DNA from: CAWKDG01 sp963848355
Lineage (GTDB): Bacteria; Actinomycetota; Acidimicrobiia; Acidimicrobiales; UBA8190
Length of the DNA: 64,000 nt
Direction of reading: 5' to 3'
Assembly: GCA_963848355.1 (NCBI GenBank)
Contig: CAWKDG010000001.1
Span: forward strand, 496,001 to 560,000
A model generated the notes under the pieces. That model saw only the letters and a program-made list of their open reading frames with translations, made no database searches and was not told the origin of the DNA. Made by a program: the position numbers and the translations under genes. This document shows positions 53,023 through 62,618 of this stretch, piece by piece; position 1 is the first letter of the stretch; the number at the start of each line of letters is the position of its first letter.

Positions 53023-53502
53023 ATGACGGCAACGGCACCGGCGACCACCTGGAAGTCGCCTTCCCCTCGTCTGTGGAAGATGCGGTTCCTCGAGGCGGGG
53101 GTGCTCGGCGCCCTCATCGCCGTCGGCGTGGGGGCGGCGGCGGCCCAGGCTGGCGTCGGCGCGGGGTGGGCTGCGGCCGGCGGCGTCGTCGTCGTCACCG
53201 CAGTGGTGCTGCGGTTCCTGCGCAACCGCGTCCGGAGCTGGGCGTACCAGGAGCGCGACGAGGACCTCGTGGTGAAAAGAGGGGTGGCCTTCCGCCGCCT
53301 GTCCGTCGTCCCCTACGGGCGCATGCAGTTCGTGGACGTCACCGCCGGTCCCATCGAGCGCCTGTTCAAGCTTTCCACCATCAAGCTGCACACCGCCGCC
53401 GCCGCTACCGACGCCCGGATCCCCGGCCTCGAACAGGACGAGGCGGCCCGGCTGCGCGATCAGCTCGCCTCGCTCGGCGAGGCCAAAGCGGCCGGGTTGT
53501 GA
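53023..53502 (+). CDS. PH-domain (YdbS-like) membrane protein
   Basis: 159 residues. Two hydrophobic helices (FLEAGVLGALIAVGVGAAAA and GGVVVVTAVVLRFL) followed by one bacterial PH domain: RDEDLVVKRGVAFRRLSVVP, YGRMQFVDVTAGPIERLF and LSTIKLHTA. Matches the small YdbS partner of YdbT. In Bacillus, YdbS and YdbT are implicated in resistance to certain heterologous leaderless bacteriocins (family knowledge); the role here is unknown. Stop overlaps the next gene (GTGA). Confidence 0.88.
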   Translation: MTATAPATTWKSPSPRLWKMRFLEAGVLGALIAVGVGAAAAQAGVGAGWAAAGGVVVVTAVVLRFLRNRVRSWAYQERDEDLVVKRGVAFRRLSVVPYGRMQFVDVTAGPIERLFKLSTIKLHTAAAATDARIPGLEQDEAARLRDQLASLGEAKAAGL

Positions 53503-54936
53503 CGACTCCCCCACCGAGCTCCCCCCCATGGAAGCGGCTCCATCCGCTGACACCGGTGGTCCGCGCCGGACGGATCGTCTCGGTGCTCGTGGTCGCCTTG
53601 GTGATCTCCAACGCCCGGGGCCACGCCGACAACACCGCCGGCCTCTACTACCTCGTCGTCCTGGTCGTCATCGTGGCGGCCGGGGCCGTTCGCTGGCTCG
53701 TCACCAAGTGGACGCTCGACGGTGCCACGCTGCGCATCGAGACCGGCCTCTTCCGCCGCGACTCGCGTCAGCTGCCCGTAGCCCGGATCCAGGCCGTCGA
53801 CGTCGTCCGTCCCTTCCTGGCCCGCGTCTTCGGCCTCTCCGAGCTGCGCGTCCGCCTGGCCGGATCGAGCTCGGCCGACGGGCGCCTGGCCTACCTGTCG
53901 CATCACGTGGCCACCGACCTGCGCGCCCGCCTGCTGGCCACCCACCACGGCGTCGATCCCGACACTCCCGAGCCCGCCGAGCAGATGGTGGCCACCGTCC
54001 CGGCCGGCCGCCTCATCGGATCGGTCCTGCTCTCCGGCGGCATCACCTTCGTCCCCTCGGTCATCATCCTGCTCGTCCTGGTGCGGGTGTCGTCCACCGC
54101 CGCCGTCGTGTTCGGCAGCGTCTTCGCCACGTACCTTTTCGGATTCGTCCAGGGCGTGTGGCGGCGGATCTCGTCGCTGTACGGCTTCGCCGTGGCCGAC
54201 GCCCCCGACGGCATCCGCATTCGCCGGGGCCTCGTCGGGACGGTGGCCGAGACCATCCCCGCCCGCCGCGTCCAGGCTGTGCGGCTGATCGAGCCCTTCT
54301 TCTGGCGCCTCTTCCACTGGTGCCGTCTCGAGGTCGACGTGGCCGGTGCGGCCGGTCGCGAGGAGCGCAGCGGTCGGTCGGCGACGTCGACCAAGGCACT
54401 GTTGCCCGTCGGATCGCACGAGCTCGCCCGTCACCTCATCGCCATCGTCATCGGCGAGCCGCAGCCCACGACCTCGCCCCCACCACGCCGGACGAGGCTC
54501 AAGGCCCCGTTGAGCTACCACTTCCTCTCGGCCGGACACAACGACGTGCTGGTGATGGCGGTCACGGGCCGCGTGCGCCGGACGACGACGTGGATACCGA
54601 TGGTGAAGGCGCAGAGCATCCGCCGCATCCAGGGCCCGGTCCAACGCCGCCTGGGGCTGGCCACCGTCCACCTCGATGCCGCCGGACGGCGCGTCCAGGC
54701 CGAGTTCCGCGACCGGTCCGTCGACGAGGCCGACCGGCTGGTCGACGACCTGACGTCGCTCAGCCGCGCCGCCCGCAAGGCCGACGAGCTCCGCCGACCG
54801 GTGGCGCCGGGGACGGCCGCGCCCGCCGGCTGGTTCGCCGATCCGTCGGGCCGGCACGAGATGCGCTACTGGGACGGCCGCGTGTGGACCGACCATGTCC
54901 AGCGACCAGGAGAAGGCGGGCGTCGATCCCCTCTGA
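53499..54936 (+). CDS. PH-domain (YdbT-like) membrane protein with DUF2510 tail (apparent frameshift near end)
   Basis: 478 residues after correction. Three bacterial PH domains: WTLDGATLRIETGLFRRDSR (around 60-130), GIRIRRGLVGTVAETIPARR (around 240-320) and MAVTGRVRRTTTWIPMVKAQ (around 350-420), with TM helices before the first and second. The end WFADPSGRHEMRYWDGRVWT is a DUF2510 motif. The frame at 54894-54898 must lose one base so that the gene stops at TGA 54936 instead of running 400 bases antisense into the next gene. YdbT homologue; pairs with the preceding gene. Confidence 0.85.
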
Positions 54937-54956
54937 CCGCCGTCCTCAGCGGCGGT
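54936..54956. terminator. Bidirectional hairpin between convergent genes
   Basis: ACCGCCG-TCCTCAG-CGGCGGT, a perfect 7-bp stem at the junction of the two convergent stops. No T-run follows, so it is only a candidate terminator or transcript stabiliser. Confidence 0.35.
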
Positions 54957-55717
54957 GAAGGCCCCCGCTCTTGCAGGCGACGCACAACCGGGCGTAGGGC
55001 AGGGCCCGCAGCCTGGCCTTGGGGATCGGTTGACCGCAGTTCTCGCACGCCCCGTACAGCTTCTTCTCGATGGCGGCCAGGGCGAAGTCGACCTCGTCGA
55101 TGGTGGCCAGCGCCTGGGCCGACAGGGTCAGGTCGCGCTCGCGGTCGACGGCCACGGTGCCACCTTCACCGGACTCCTCGTCGAACTGGACGTCACCGGG
55201 TTCGCGGTCGAGGGCCAGCGACTCCGCCTCGGCCCGCAGGTCCTCGGCCTGGCGCTGGTAGACCTCCCGTTCCTCGAGCAGCAGTGTGCGCATCTCCTCC
55301 AGGAACTTGGCGTCCGACGCGTACGGTCCCCGGGTGGGCTTGACCGGTCGGGCCGGCGCCTTGGCCGGGGCACCGAGCTTCGCGCGCCGGGGCCGCCTTC
55401 TTGGCCGGCGGGGCCGCCTTCTTGGCCGGCGGTGACTGCTTCTTCACCGCTGCCGGCTTCTTGGCCGGCGCTTTGGACGTCGGGACCTTCCTGGCGGCCG
55501 TGGCTTTCTTGGCGGCGGTGCCCTTCTTGGCCGGAGCCGCCTTCCGCGCCGGTGTCTTCTTGGCCGCCGCTCGCTTGGCCGGCGCCTTGGCGGCGGAGGT
55601 CTTGCGGGCCGGTGCCTTCTTGGCCGACTTCTTGGCCGCCGACGACCTCGTCGAGGCCGACGCCTTCTTGGCCGTCGCTCTCTTGGGCGCCGACGACGAC
55701 TTCTTCGCCGGGCCCAT
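54946..55717 (-). CDS. DksA/TraR-type zinc finger protein with Lys/Ala-rich N-terminal tail (apparent +1 frameshift)
   Basis: 256 residues after dropping one base near 55378-55385. The first 115 or so residues are almost only Lys, Ala, Pro and Ser (for example KKSAKKAPARKTSAAKAPAK), like the tail of histone H1 or bacterial HupB/Hc1. The C-terminal part is DksA-like: helix EEMRTLLLEEREVYQRQAED, DFALAAIEKKLYGACENCGQ, then LPYARLCVACKSG, giving a CxxC-x17-CxxC zinc finger. DksA proteins act in the RNA polymerase secondary channel; the tail should bind DNA. ATG at 55717 begins GPAKKSSSAPK. Fusion of these two parts is unusual. Confidence 0.82.
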
Positions 55718-55896
55718 CAGGCCCCCGCCGCCGGGAGCCGGTCGGCGTCACATGCGGTGCGGATCATTGTGGAGCCCTCCCACCTGCTTGACGAAGGTGG
55801 GCGACCATAGCGTCGCCGGCTCGGCCAGGCAACATCGCGCCTCTTTCCCCTGCCTGCCCGCAGCCCGCTCCCGGCGCCTCGGTCGCCGTCGGGCCC

Positions 55897-55928
55897 CCCG
55901 TACGTGCCATGAACCCGTACGTGCCATG
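55897..55928. repeat. Two 15-bp direct repeats
   Basis: CCCGTACGTGCCATG occurs at 55897-55911 and again at 55914-55928, separated by two bases. Spacing of 17 bases start to start, close to one and a half helical turns. Candidate protein-binding site in the divergent ileS/dksA-like region. Confidence 0.55.
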
Positions 55929-55938
55929 TAACGGAACG

Positions 55939-55958
55939 GTGACGGGGTGGTGACGGGG
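55939..55958. repeat. Tandem 10-mer GGTGACGGGG x2
   Basis: GGTGACGGGG twice without a gap, followed by a partial third GTGACG at 55961. Lies between the 15-bp repeats and the ileS promoter. Confidence 0.5.
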
Positions 55959-56010
55959 TCGTGACGCCGACCCGGTGAGGGGATCGTCGTGGGAAGTTGG
56001 GCCCGGCGCA

Positions 56011-56016
56011 TACGCT
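56011..56016 (+). promoter_or_regulatory. -10 hexamer for a probably leaderless ileS mRNA
   Basis: TACGCT ends seven bases before the ATG at 56024. No ribosome binding site precedes the ATG. The -35 is not recognisable. Confidence 0.4.
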
Positions 56017-56023
56017 GTGCCCG

Positions 56024-59000
56024 ATGTCCGACGACCGAGGCGCCGGCGCCCCCTATCCCGAGGTCGTCCAGCAGCCCGACTACCCCCGCCTCGAAGAGCG
56101 GATCCTGGCCTTCTGGGAGAGCGACGGCACCTTCGCGGCGTCGGTGGCGGCCCGCGCCGGGGGCGACAACGAATACGTCTTCTACGACGGACCGCCGTTC
56201 GCCAACGGCCTCCCCCACTACGGACACCTGCTCACCGGCTTCGTGAAGGACACCGTGCCGCGTTACCAGACCATGCGGGGTCGCCGGGTGGAGCGCCGGT
56301 TCGGCTGGGACTGTCACGGGCTGCCGGCCGAGATGCCGGCCGAGAAGGAGCTCGAACTGCGCGGCCGCGCCGACATCATCGCCTTCGGCATCGACCGCTT
56401 CAACGACTACTGCCGCGCCCTCGTCCAGCGCACCACCGACTCCTGGATGTACTACGTCACCCGCCAGGCCCGCTGGGTCGACTTCTCCAACTCGTACAAG
56501 ACCATGGACCTCCCCTACATGGAGAGCGTCATGTGGGCCTTCAGCCGTTTGTGGGAGAAGGGCCTGGCCTACGAAGGCGAGCGCGTCCTGCCCTTCTGCT
56601 GGGAGTGCGAGACCCCCCTCTCCAATTTCGAGACCCGCCAGGACGACGCCTACCGGCCCCGGGTCGACCCGGCCGTGACGGTGGCGTTCGACCTCGACCC
56701 CGCCCCCGGTGGGGCGGCGTCGGGCGCGCTGGCCGACGGTCCGCTGCGCCTGCTCGTGTGGACGACGACCCCGTGGACGCTGCCCTCGAACCTGGCCCTG
56801 GCCGTGGGCCCCGACATCGCCTACGACGTCTACGAGCTCCTCGGGCGACCCACCGCCATCGCCGCCGAGCGGGCGGCCACCTACCCCGATCTGTTCGCCG
56901 AGGCCACTCCCCTCGGCACCGTCTCCGGGGCCGACCTCGTCGGTCGCACCTACCGTCCCCTGTTCGATTTCTTCGCCGACCACGCCGACGCCTTCCGGGT
57001 GCTGTCGGGCGACTTCGTGGCCACCGACGAGGGCACCGGTGTGGTCCACATGGCCCCCGGCTTCGGCGAGGAGGACTACTTCGCCTGCCAGGAGGCGGGC
57101 ATCGCCCTCGTCTGTCCCGTCGACGACCAGGCCCGCTTCACGAGCGAGGTGCCGCCCTACGCCGGACTCCAGGTGTTCGAAGCCAACGCCCCCATCACCG
57201 ACGCCCTGCGTCGAGCGCGGTGCCCTCATCGACGCCGCCCCCTACGAACACAGCTATCCCCACTGCTGGCGGACCGACACCCCCCTCATCTACAAGGCGG
57301 TGAGTTCGTGGTTCGTGGACGTCACGGCCATCAAGGACCGCATGATGGCGCTGAACAAGGACATCGACTGGGTCCCGGCCCACATGCGCGACGGCGCCTT
57401 CGGCAAATGGCTCGAAGGGGCCCGGGACTGGTCCATCAGCCGCAACCGCTTCTTCGGGGCGCCCATCCCCGTGTGGAAGAGCGACGACCCCCGCTACCCA
57501 CGCGTCGACGTCTACGGCAGCCTCGACGAGCTCGAACGCGACTTCGGGGTGCGGCCCGACAACCTGCACCGTCCGGGTATCGACGCCCTCACCCGTCCCA
57601 ATCCCGACGACCCCAGCGGGCAGGCCACCATGCGGCGGGTGACCGACGTGCTCGACTGCTGGTTCGAGTCCGGAGCGATGCCCTTCGCCCAGGTGCACTA
57701 CCCCTTCGAACGGGCCGACTGGTTCGAGTCGCACTTCCCTGCCGACTTCATCGTCGAGTACGTCAGCCAGACACGGGGCTGGTTCTACACCATGCACGTG
57801 CTGTCGACGGCCCTGTTCGACCGCCGTCCCTTCGACCACTGCGTGGCCCACGGCATCATCCTGGGCGACGACGGTCGCAAGATGTCCAAGCGCCTGGGCA
57901 ACTATCCCGAACCGGACATGGTCTTCGACACCTGGGGGGCCGACGCCATGCGCTGGTTCCTGCTGTCGTCGACCATTCTGCGGGGCCTCGATCTCGTCGT
58001 CCACGCCAAGGGCATCGAGGACGTCCGTCGTCAGGTCCTGAACAGGATCTGGAACACGTGGTACTTCCTGGCCCTCTACGCCAACGTCGACGGCATCAGG
58101 GGACGGTGGCGCACCGACGCCCAGGGGGTCCTCGACCGCTACATCCTGGCCAAGACGGCCGCCCTCGTCGACGAGGTCACGACGGCCATGGACGCCTACG
58201 ACCTCTACGGCGCCTGCGCCGCCGTCACCGCCTTCCTCGACGCATTGACCAACTGGTACGTCCGCCGCAGCCGTGACCGCTTCTGGCGGGCCCGCGACGG
58301 CTCGGCCGAGACCGAGCTGGACAAGGCCGACGCCTACGACACCCTGTCCTCCGTCCTCACCACCTTGTGCCGCCTGGCGGCGCCGCTGCTCCCGTTGCTC
58401 ACCGAGGACGTCTACCAGGGTCTCACCGGGGAGCGCAGCGTCCACCTGACCGACTGGCCGGCCCCGACCGACCTGCCGGCCGACACGGAGCTCGTCGCCA
58501 CCATGGACCTCGTGCGCGACGTCTGCTCGGCCGCCCACGCCATCCGCAAGGCCAAGGGCCGGCGCGCCCGTCTCCCCCTGCGCCGACTGACGGTGGCCAC
58601 CGCCGATCCCGAACGGCTCCGGCCCTTCGTCGGCCTGATCGCCGACGAGGTGAACGTGAAGGAGGTGACCTTCTCCGAGGGCTTGGAGGACATGGCCGAG
58701 CGCGTCCTCACCCTGGTGCCGTCGGCGCTCGGGCCCCGCCTCGGACCAGACGCCCCCGCCGTCTTCGCCGCCGTCAGGGCCGGTGACTGGTCGGTCTCCG
58801 ACACCGGCGTCTCAGCCGGTGGTCTGTCCCTGGAGCCGGGCGAGTACGAGCTGGTCCTGCGCCCCCGTCATCCCGACGAGGGTCGGACCCTGCCCGGCGA
58901 CGTCGGCGTGGTGACGCTCGACACCCATGTCGACGCCGAACTCGAAGGCGAGGGAGCGGCGCGTGACATCGTCCGCATGGTGCAGGCCGAACGCCGCGCC

Positions 59001-59174
59001 GCCGGTCTCCACATCTCCGACTGCATCACCGTGGAGCTCGACGCCCCGGCCGCCGTCGTCGGTGCCGTGGACACGCACCGTGCCTACGTGGCCGAACAGA
59101 CCCTGGCCGTCGATCTCCGCCTGTCGGTGGCCGATGTCCAGGCCATCCGCATCACGAAAGCGCCGTGTCCCTAG
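56024..59174 (+). CDS. ileS: Isoleucyl-tRNA synthetase (apparent +1 frameshift)
   Basis: 1049 residues after removing one base at about 57209-57213, which joins ITDALR to ERGALIDAAPYEHSYPHCWR. First signature PFANGLPHYGHLLTGFVKD (PHYGH form of HIGH), the CP1 editing domain with LVWTTTPWTLPSNLALAVG and VVHMAPGFGEEDYF, second signature DDGRKMSKRLGNYPEP, then the anticodon-binding helix bundle and a C-terminal domain. The GLPHYGH form is that of the eukaryote-like/type 2 enzymes found in many actinobacteria. Convergent stop with divIVA shares CTAG. Confidence 0.95.
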
Positions 59175-60076
59175 CGCGGTATCCCGGCCCGGGCGCTCTC
59201 GGGATCGGAGAGCGGCATCATCCCCTGGCGGTCGCCCGCCGATGCCGGCTCGTCGCCGTCGGCCGCTTGCGGGCCTCCTGACGTGGAGGTGTCGCGACCG
59301 CCGGCGTCGCCCATGGCCGACCGGGACCCCTGATCGCCCCCGGCACCACTGTCGGCACCGTCGTCCGTCCCCGCCGACGAGTCGGCCGGCGTCGATCCGG
59401 CCGCCGTCGATCCGGTGGACGTCGATCCGGTGGACACCGCCGGCGGTTGCGCCAGCAGCGAGGCGGCCGGCTGCACGTGCTCGTCCACCCATGTGAGCAT
59501 GTCGCCCAGAGCGGCGCGCAACCGGTTGCGCTCGGTGTCGAGATGGCGGGCGATCGTCTCCACGTCCCCCGCCAGTTGCGTCCGGACCGACTCGAGACGG
59601 GCGATGTCCTCGCGCAGGTGACGCTCGGTCTCCTCGGTGAGGGCCCGGGCGCGCCCTTCGGCGTCGGCCAGCATGGTCCGGGCGCGCGCCTCGGCCTCGG
59701 CCAGAGTCGAGCGCGCCTGGGCCTCGGCCTCGGCCTCGGTCTGGTCCACGAACTTCTGGGCCAACAGCAGTGTGCGCTGCAAGGCGTCGTCGCTGGGTGC
59801 GGCGGGCGCCGCCGGCGGCGTCTGCGACTGCACCTGCTCGAACTGCTGTTCCATGAGCTGCATCGACTGCTCGAGCTGGGCGATGCGCTCGGCCGCTTGG
59901 CGCATCCGGTCCCCGGACTGGCGCATCTGCTCCTGCAGCGCCTCCGCTTCCACGGCGACGCGTTCGAGGTACTCGTCGACGTCATCGATGTGATAGCCCC
60001 GCAACGTCTGGCGGAATTCGACCGTCCTCAGACTGTCGAGGCTCGATTGCTGACTACTCGACTTCGGGCTGTCCAT
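59171..60076 (-). CDS. DivIVA-domain cell-division/polar growth protein
   Basis: Coiled-coil scaffold of septum and pole, 301 residues. N-terminal lipid-binding/DivIVA domain: VEFRQTLRGYHIDDVDEYLE. Long coiled coil from about 35 to 210 with EAEALQEQMRQSGDRMRQAA and EAEAEAQARSTLAEAEARAR. C-terminal 90 residues are disordered and Gly/Ser/Asp-rich. ATG at 60076 with AGGATC upstream. It lies downstream of yggT, sepF, yggS, yfiH and ftsZ, the usual order of the actinobacterial division cluster; whether it is the DivIVA/Wag31 orthologue or a second SepIVA-type paralogue cannot be decided. Confidence 0.9.
   Translation of the reverse strand: MDSPKSSSQQSSLDSLRTVEFRQTLRGYHIDDVDEYLERVAVEAEALQEQMRQSGDRMRQAAERIAQLEQSMQLMEQQFEQVQSQTPPAAPAAPSDDALQRTLLLAQKFVDQTEAEAEAQARSTLAEAEARARTMLADAEGRARALTEETERHLREDIARLESVRTQLAGDVETIARHLDTERNRLRAALGDMLTWVDEHVQPAASLLAQPPAVSTGSTSTGSTAAGSTPADSSAGTDDGADSGAGGDQGSRSAMGDAGGRDTSTSGGPQAADGDEPASAGDRQGMMPLSDPESARAGIPR
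59391..59435 (-). repeat. 15-bp tandem repeat inside divIVA
   Basis: GTCGATCCGG recurs at 59391, 59406 and 59421 with 15-base period, encoding pentapeptide units STGST/AAGST in the disordered tail. Likely to vary in copy number. Confidence 0.6.
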
Positions 60077-60151
60077 GGTGACGATCCTACCTAAAGCGCC
60101 TGTGCGGTCCACGGATGGACTCCGGGTTGATCGACGCCGTCCCCGGACAGG

Positions 60152-60469
60152 TCACAGGGCCCTGATGATGACGTTCACCACCACGATCTCGAGCACCAGG
60201 ATGGTGACGATGATCGACAGGTCGATGGCCATGCCACCAGCCCGAACGGGGGGCAGCAGGCGCCGGACGGGTCGCAGGACCGGCTCGGTGATCCGGTCCA
60301 GGGCGCGCACGATGCTGTAGAGGGTTGTCCCCGGCTCGGAGGGGAACCAACTCAGCAGGGCGCGGGCCACCAGGGCCACGATGTAGATCCAGACGATGTC
60401 GGTGAGGATCCGCTGCAGGCCGGTGTTCGACGCCGCGATCAGCACGGCGGGCGAGATGGACGTGGGCAT
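60152..60469 (-). CDS. YggT family membrane protein
   Basis: 105 residues, two hydrophobic segments: ILTDIVWIYIVALVARALLS and AIDLSIIVTILVLEIVVV, with the family block RALDRITEPVLRPVRRLLPP between. YggT proteins sit in the membrane next to sepF in the division cluster and are implicated in osmotic response or division in some bacteria; role not settled. Confidence 0.92.
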   Translation of the reverse strand: MPTSISPAVLIAASNTGLQRILTDIVWIYIVALVARALLSWFPSEPGTTLYSIVRALDRITEPVLRPVRRLLPPVRAGGMAIDLSIIVTILVLEIVVVNVIIRAL

Positions 60470-60515
60470 GGAGGAGGAGGCGCTCCGGGTCCCGGGGGCG
60501 AGGTCCGGACGGCCG

Positions 60516-61049
60516 TTACGACCGGAGGAGACCGTTCTCCTGGAGACGGAGGCGCTCCTCGGCCGAGACCTTCACGTTGGACGGCGTGACCAGGAAGACC
60601 TTGTCGGCCACCCGCTCCATCTTGCCGTTCAGGGCGTAGGCCACGCCGCTGCAGAAATCGATCATCCTGCGCATGAGCTCACGATCGGACACCTGGAGGT
60701 TGACGATCACCGGCTGGTTGGCCATGAGCCGGTCGGCGATCTGGCGGGCGTCACCGAACTGCACGGGCGCCACCACGTGGACGCGGGCGCCGACGTCCAT
60801 GGGGACGGGACGCACGACGGCGCGCGGGCTCACCGACGACATCGTCGCCGTCGACTCGTCACGTGACATGGGCCGGATGGTGCTCGTGGTGGTGGCCATC
60901 GGGGCGGGACGCTCGTCCTCTTCGTCGACGGCGCGCGGTGCGAGGCGCGGGCCCACGGATACCCGCGGCTCGTACTCCTCGTAGTCCTCGTACTCGTCGT
61001 CGACCAGGCCCAGGTAGACCATGGCCCTCTTGAAGAAACCAGCTGCCAT
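60516..61049 (-). CDS. sepF: Cell division protein SepF
   Basis: Membrane anchor and bundler of FtsZ, 177 residues. N-terminal amphipathic helix AAGFFKRAMVYLGLVDDEYE, acidic linker, and the SepF core VHVVAPVQFGDARQIADRLM with NQPVIVNLQVSDRELMRRMI, DFCSGVAYALNGKMERVADK and VFLVTPSNV. ATG at 61049 was chosen because it opens on the amphipathic helix. Confidence 0.96.
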   Translation of the reverse strand: MAAGFFKRAMVYLGLVDDEYEDYEEYEPRVSVGPRLAPRAVDEEDERPAPMATTTSTIRPMSRDESTATMSSVSPRAVVRPVPMDVGARVHVVAPVQFGDARQIADRLMANQPVIVNLQVSDRELMRRMIDFCSGVAYALNGKMERVADKVFLVTPSNVKVSAEERLRLQENGLLRS

Positions 61050-61154
61050 GAGACGCGCCCTCCTGGCCGACAGCGTACTGCGTGGGCTCAGGACCCAGGG
61101 TGACGAGCCAGGCACGGGCCCGCCGCCGATCACGTCGCCGATGCAGGCCGCCGA

Positions 61155-61880
61155 TCAGATCGCCGGCGGCCGGTGTCCCGCCGGACCCGCCTCCGGGCGT
61201 GGCCCAAACAACGCCCGCCCCACGCGCACCATGGTGGAGCCCTCCTCGAGGGCCACCTCGAGGTCCTGCGTCATCCCCATCGACAGTTCGACCAGCCCCA
61301 GGTCGGCGGCCAGACGCGCCGTCGTCCGGAACGCCGCCCGGGCCACCTCGGGCGGTCCCGGCGGGGCCACCACCATGAGACCTCTCACCTCGAGGTCGAG
61401 TCCCTGCAGCGCCCGCACCAGTGCGGGGACGCCGGCCGGCGGACAGCCGTTGCGTCCGGGCAGCCCGCTCACCTCGACCTCCACGAACACCGGCGCCCCC
61501 GGGGCCCGCCCGGCGATGGCCTCGCCCTCGACGGCCCGCGCCACGGTCTGCCAGCACCCGACCACGGCGGCGAGATCGCGGACCCGTCGGCGTTGCACGG
61601 CGCCGAGGAAGTGCCACCGTGGCGACGGGGCGGGAGCGGACGGGGCCTCGGCCACGAGCGCGGCCTTGGCTATCAACTCGGTGGCGTAGTTCTCCCCGAT
61701 GTCCTCCACGCCGGCCGCCACTGCCGCCGTCACGGCGCCGGCGTCGAACCCCTTGGTCACCGCCACCAGGCGGACCGTGGCCGGATCGCGACCGCTCTGG
61801 CGGACGCGCCGCCAGACGTCGTCGACACGGGTGGCCACCACGGCCGGCTCCGGTGCCGGGGCCAGTGGCGCCGCGCTCAC
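61155..61880 (-). CDS. PLP homeostasis protein YggS
   Basis: 241 residues, alanine-racemase-like PLP-binding barrel. VRLVAVTKGFDAGAVTAAVA contains the PLP lysine; GVEDIGENYATELIAKAALV, WHFLGAVQRRRVRDLA (usually W-HxIGxLQxNK; here GAVQRRR), SMGMTQDLEVALEEGSTMVR and VGRALFGPR complete it. Controls vitamin B6 balance. GTG overlaps the yfiH stop (GTGA). Confidence 0.92.
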   Translation of the reverse strand: MSAAPLAPAPEPAVVATRVDDVWRRVRQSGRDPATVRLVAVTKGFDAGAVTAAVAAGVEDIGENYATELIAKAALVAEAPSAPAPSPRWHFLGAVQRRRVRDLAAVVGCWQTVARAVEGEAIAGRAPGAPVFVEVEVSGLPGRNGCPPAGVPALVRALQGLDLEVRGLMVVAPPGPPEVARAAFRTTARLAADLGLVELSMGMTQDLEVALEEGSTMVRVGRALFGPRPEAGPAGHRPPAI

Positions 61881-62572
61881 GGGGTCCGGTCCCCGGCCGT
61901 GCTCCACACGAACAGGCCCTGACGGGCGCGGTCGCGGCGCGCCCGGTGGGAGAAGGCGTCGCCCCCACAGGCGGTGCACGTGTCGACGTCGACGACGATC
62001 CGGGCGCCGGCCTCGGCCAAGCGGTTCCGCACGCCCGCCGGCAGATCGAGGGCCGCATCCCCGCCGGTGGTGGCGGCGCCCACCCCGTCGCCCACCACGG
62101 CGGTCACCGCGTCGAGGTCGTGTCGTGCGAAGGCGTAACAGCAGGGGTGGATGGTCGGGCCCAGGCCGGCGACCACGTCGGTGGCCCCGAGGGCCCGCAT
62201 GGTGTCGACGGCCCCGGCGATCACGCCCGCCACCAGTCCGCGCCAGCCCACATGGACGGCGGCGTGGACGCCTTCGGGAGAACCGAGAGCCACCGGGGCG
62301 CAGTCGGCGGTGAGCACGACCACGCACGACCCCGACCGCACCGCCACCACGGCATCGGCCTCGGGCGGACCGGCGGCGGGCGACGTCACCCAGCGGGCCG
62401 ACCCCGGCGGGGGCGCCACTCCCACGACGACCACGGTCGACCCGTGGACCTGGCGCAGGCGGTGCACGGACAGACCGGGCGGGACCTCGGGCGGCAGAGA
62501 GGCGGTGTCGACCCCCCGCTGGTCCCCGGCGGCGGCACCCGACCACCACACGGCGACCGGCGTCGGTCCCAA
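61877..62572 (-). CDS. YfiH-type laccase-domain protein (purine nucleoside phosphorylase/peptidoglycan editing family)
   Basis: 231 residues. Metal-binding residues of the family: LRQVHGSTVVVV (His), VLTADCAPVALGS (Cys), HAAVHVGWRGLVAGV (His) and GPTIHPCCYAF. The N terminus lacks the usual SLNLG segment, so the protein is shorter than most. The start is uncertain: TTG at 62572 or GTG at 62551. Members either act on purine nucleosides or edit peptidoglycan stems (PgeF). Follows ftsZ as usual. Confidence 0.88.
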   Translation of the reverse strand: MGPTPVAVWWSGAAAGDQRGVDTASLPPEVPPGLSVHRLRQVHGSTVVVVGVAPPPGSARWVTSPAAGPPEADAVVAVRSGSCVVVLTADCAPVALGSPEGVHAAVHVGWRGLVAGVIAGAVDTMRALGATDVVAGLGPTIHPCCYAFARHDLDAVTAVVGDGVGAATTGGDAALDLPAGVRNRLAEAGARIVVDVDTCTACGGDAFSHRARRDRARQGLFVWSTAGDRTP

Positions 62573-62618
62573 CCGGTGGACGCCCGACGGGACGGAACGC
62601 TCCCGGCCGGGGGCAGGG

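Larger units (their letters stand above)
55718..56023. other. 306-base gene-free region between the dksA-like gene and ileS
   Basis: Contains a hairpin CCCACCT/AGGTGGG (55779-55801, 9-base loop) near the dksA-like start, two tandem-like repeats (listed separately), and the ileS -10. No coding frame with family similarity was found. The T-box consensus GGGTGGNACCGCG was looked for and not found. Confidence 0.6.

Noticed and set aside
55718..56023. T-box riboswitch upstream of ileS
   Set aside because: The conserved GGGTGGNACCGCG and a specifier hairpin are not found; GGGGTGGTGACGG is only a weak look-alike, and ileS seems leaderless.
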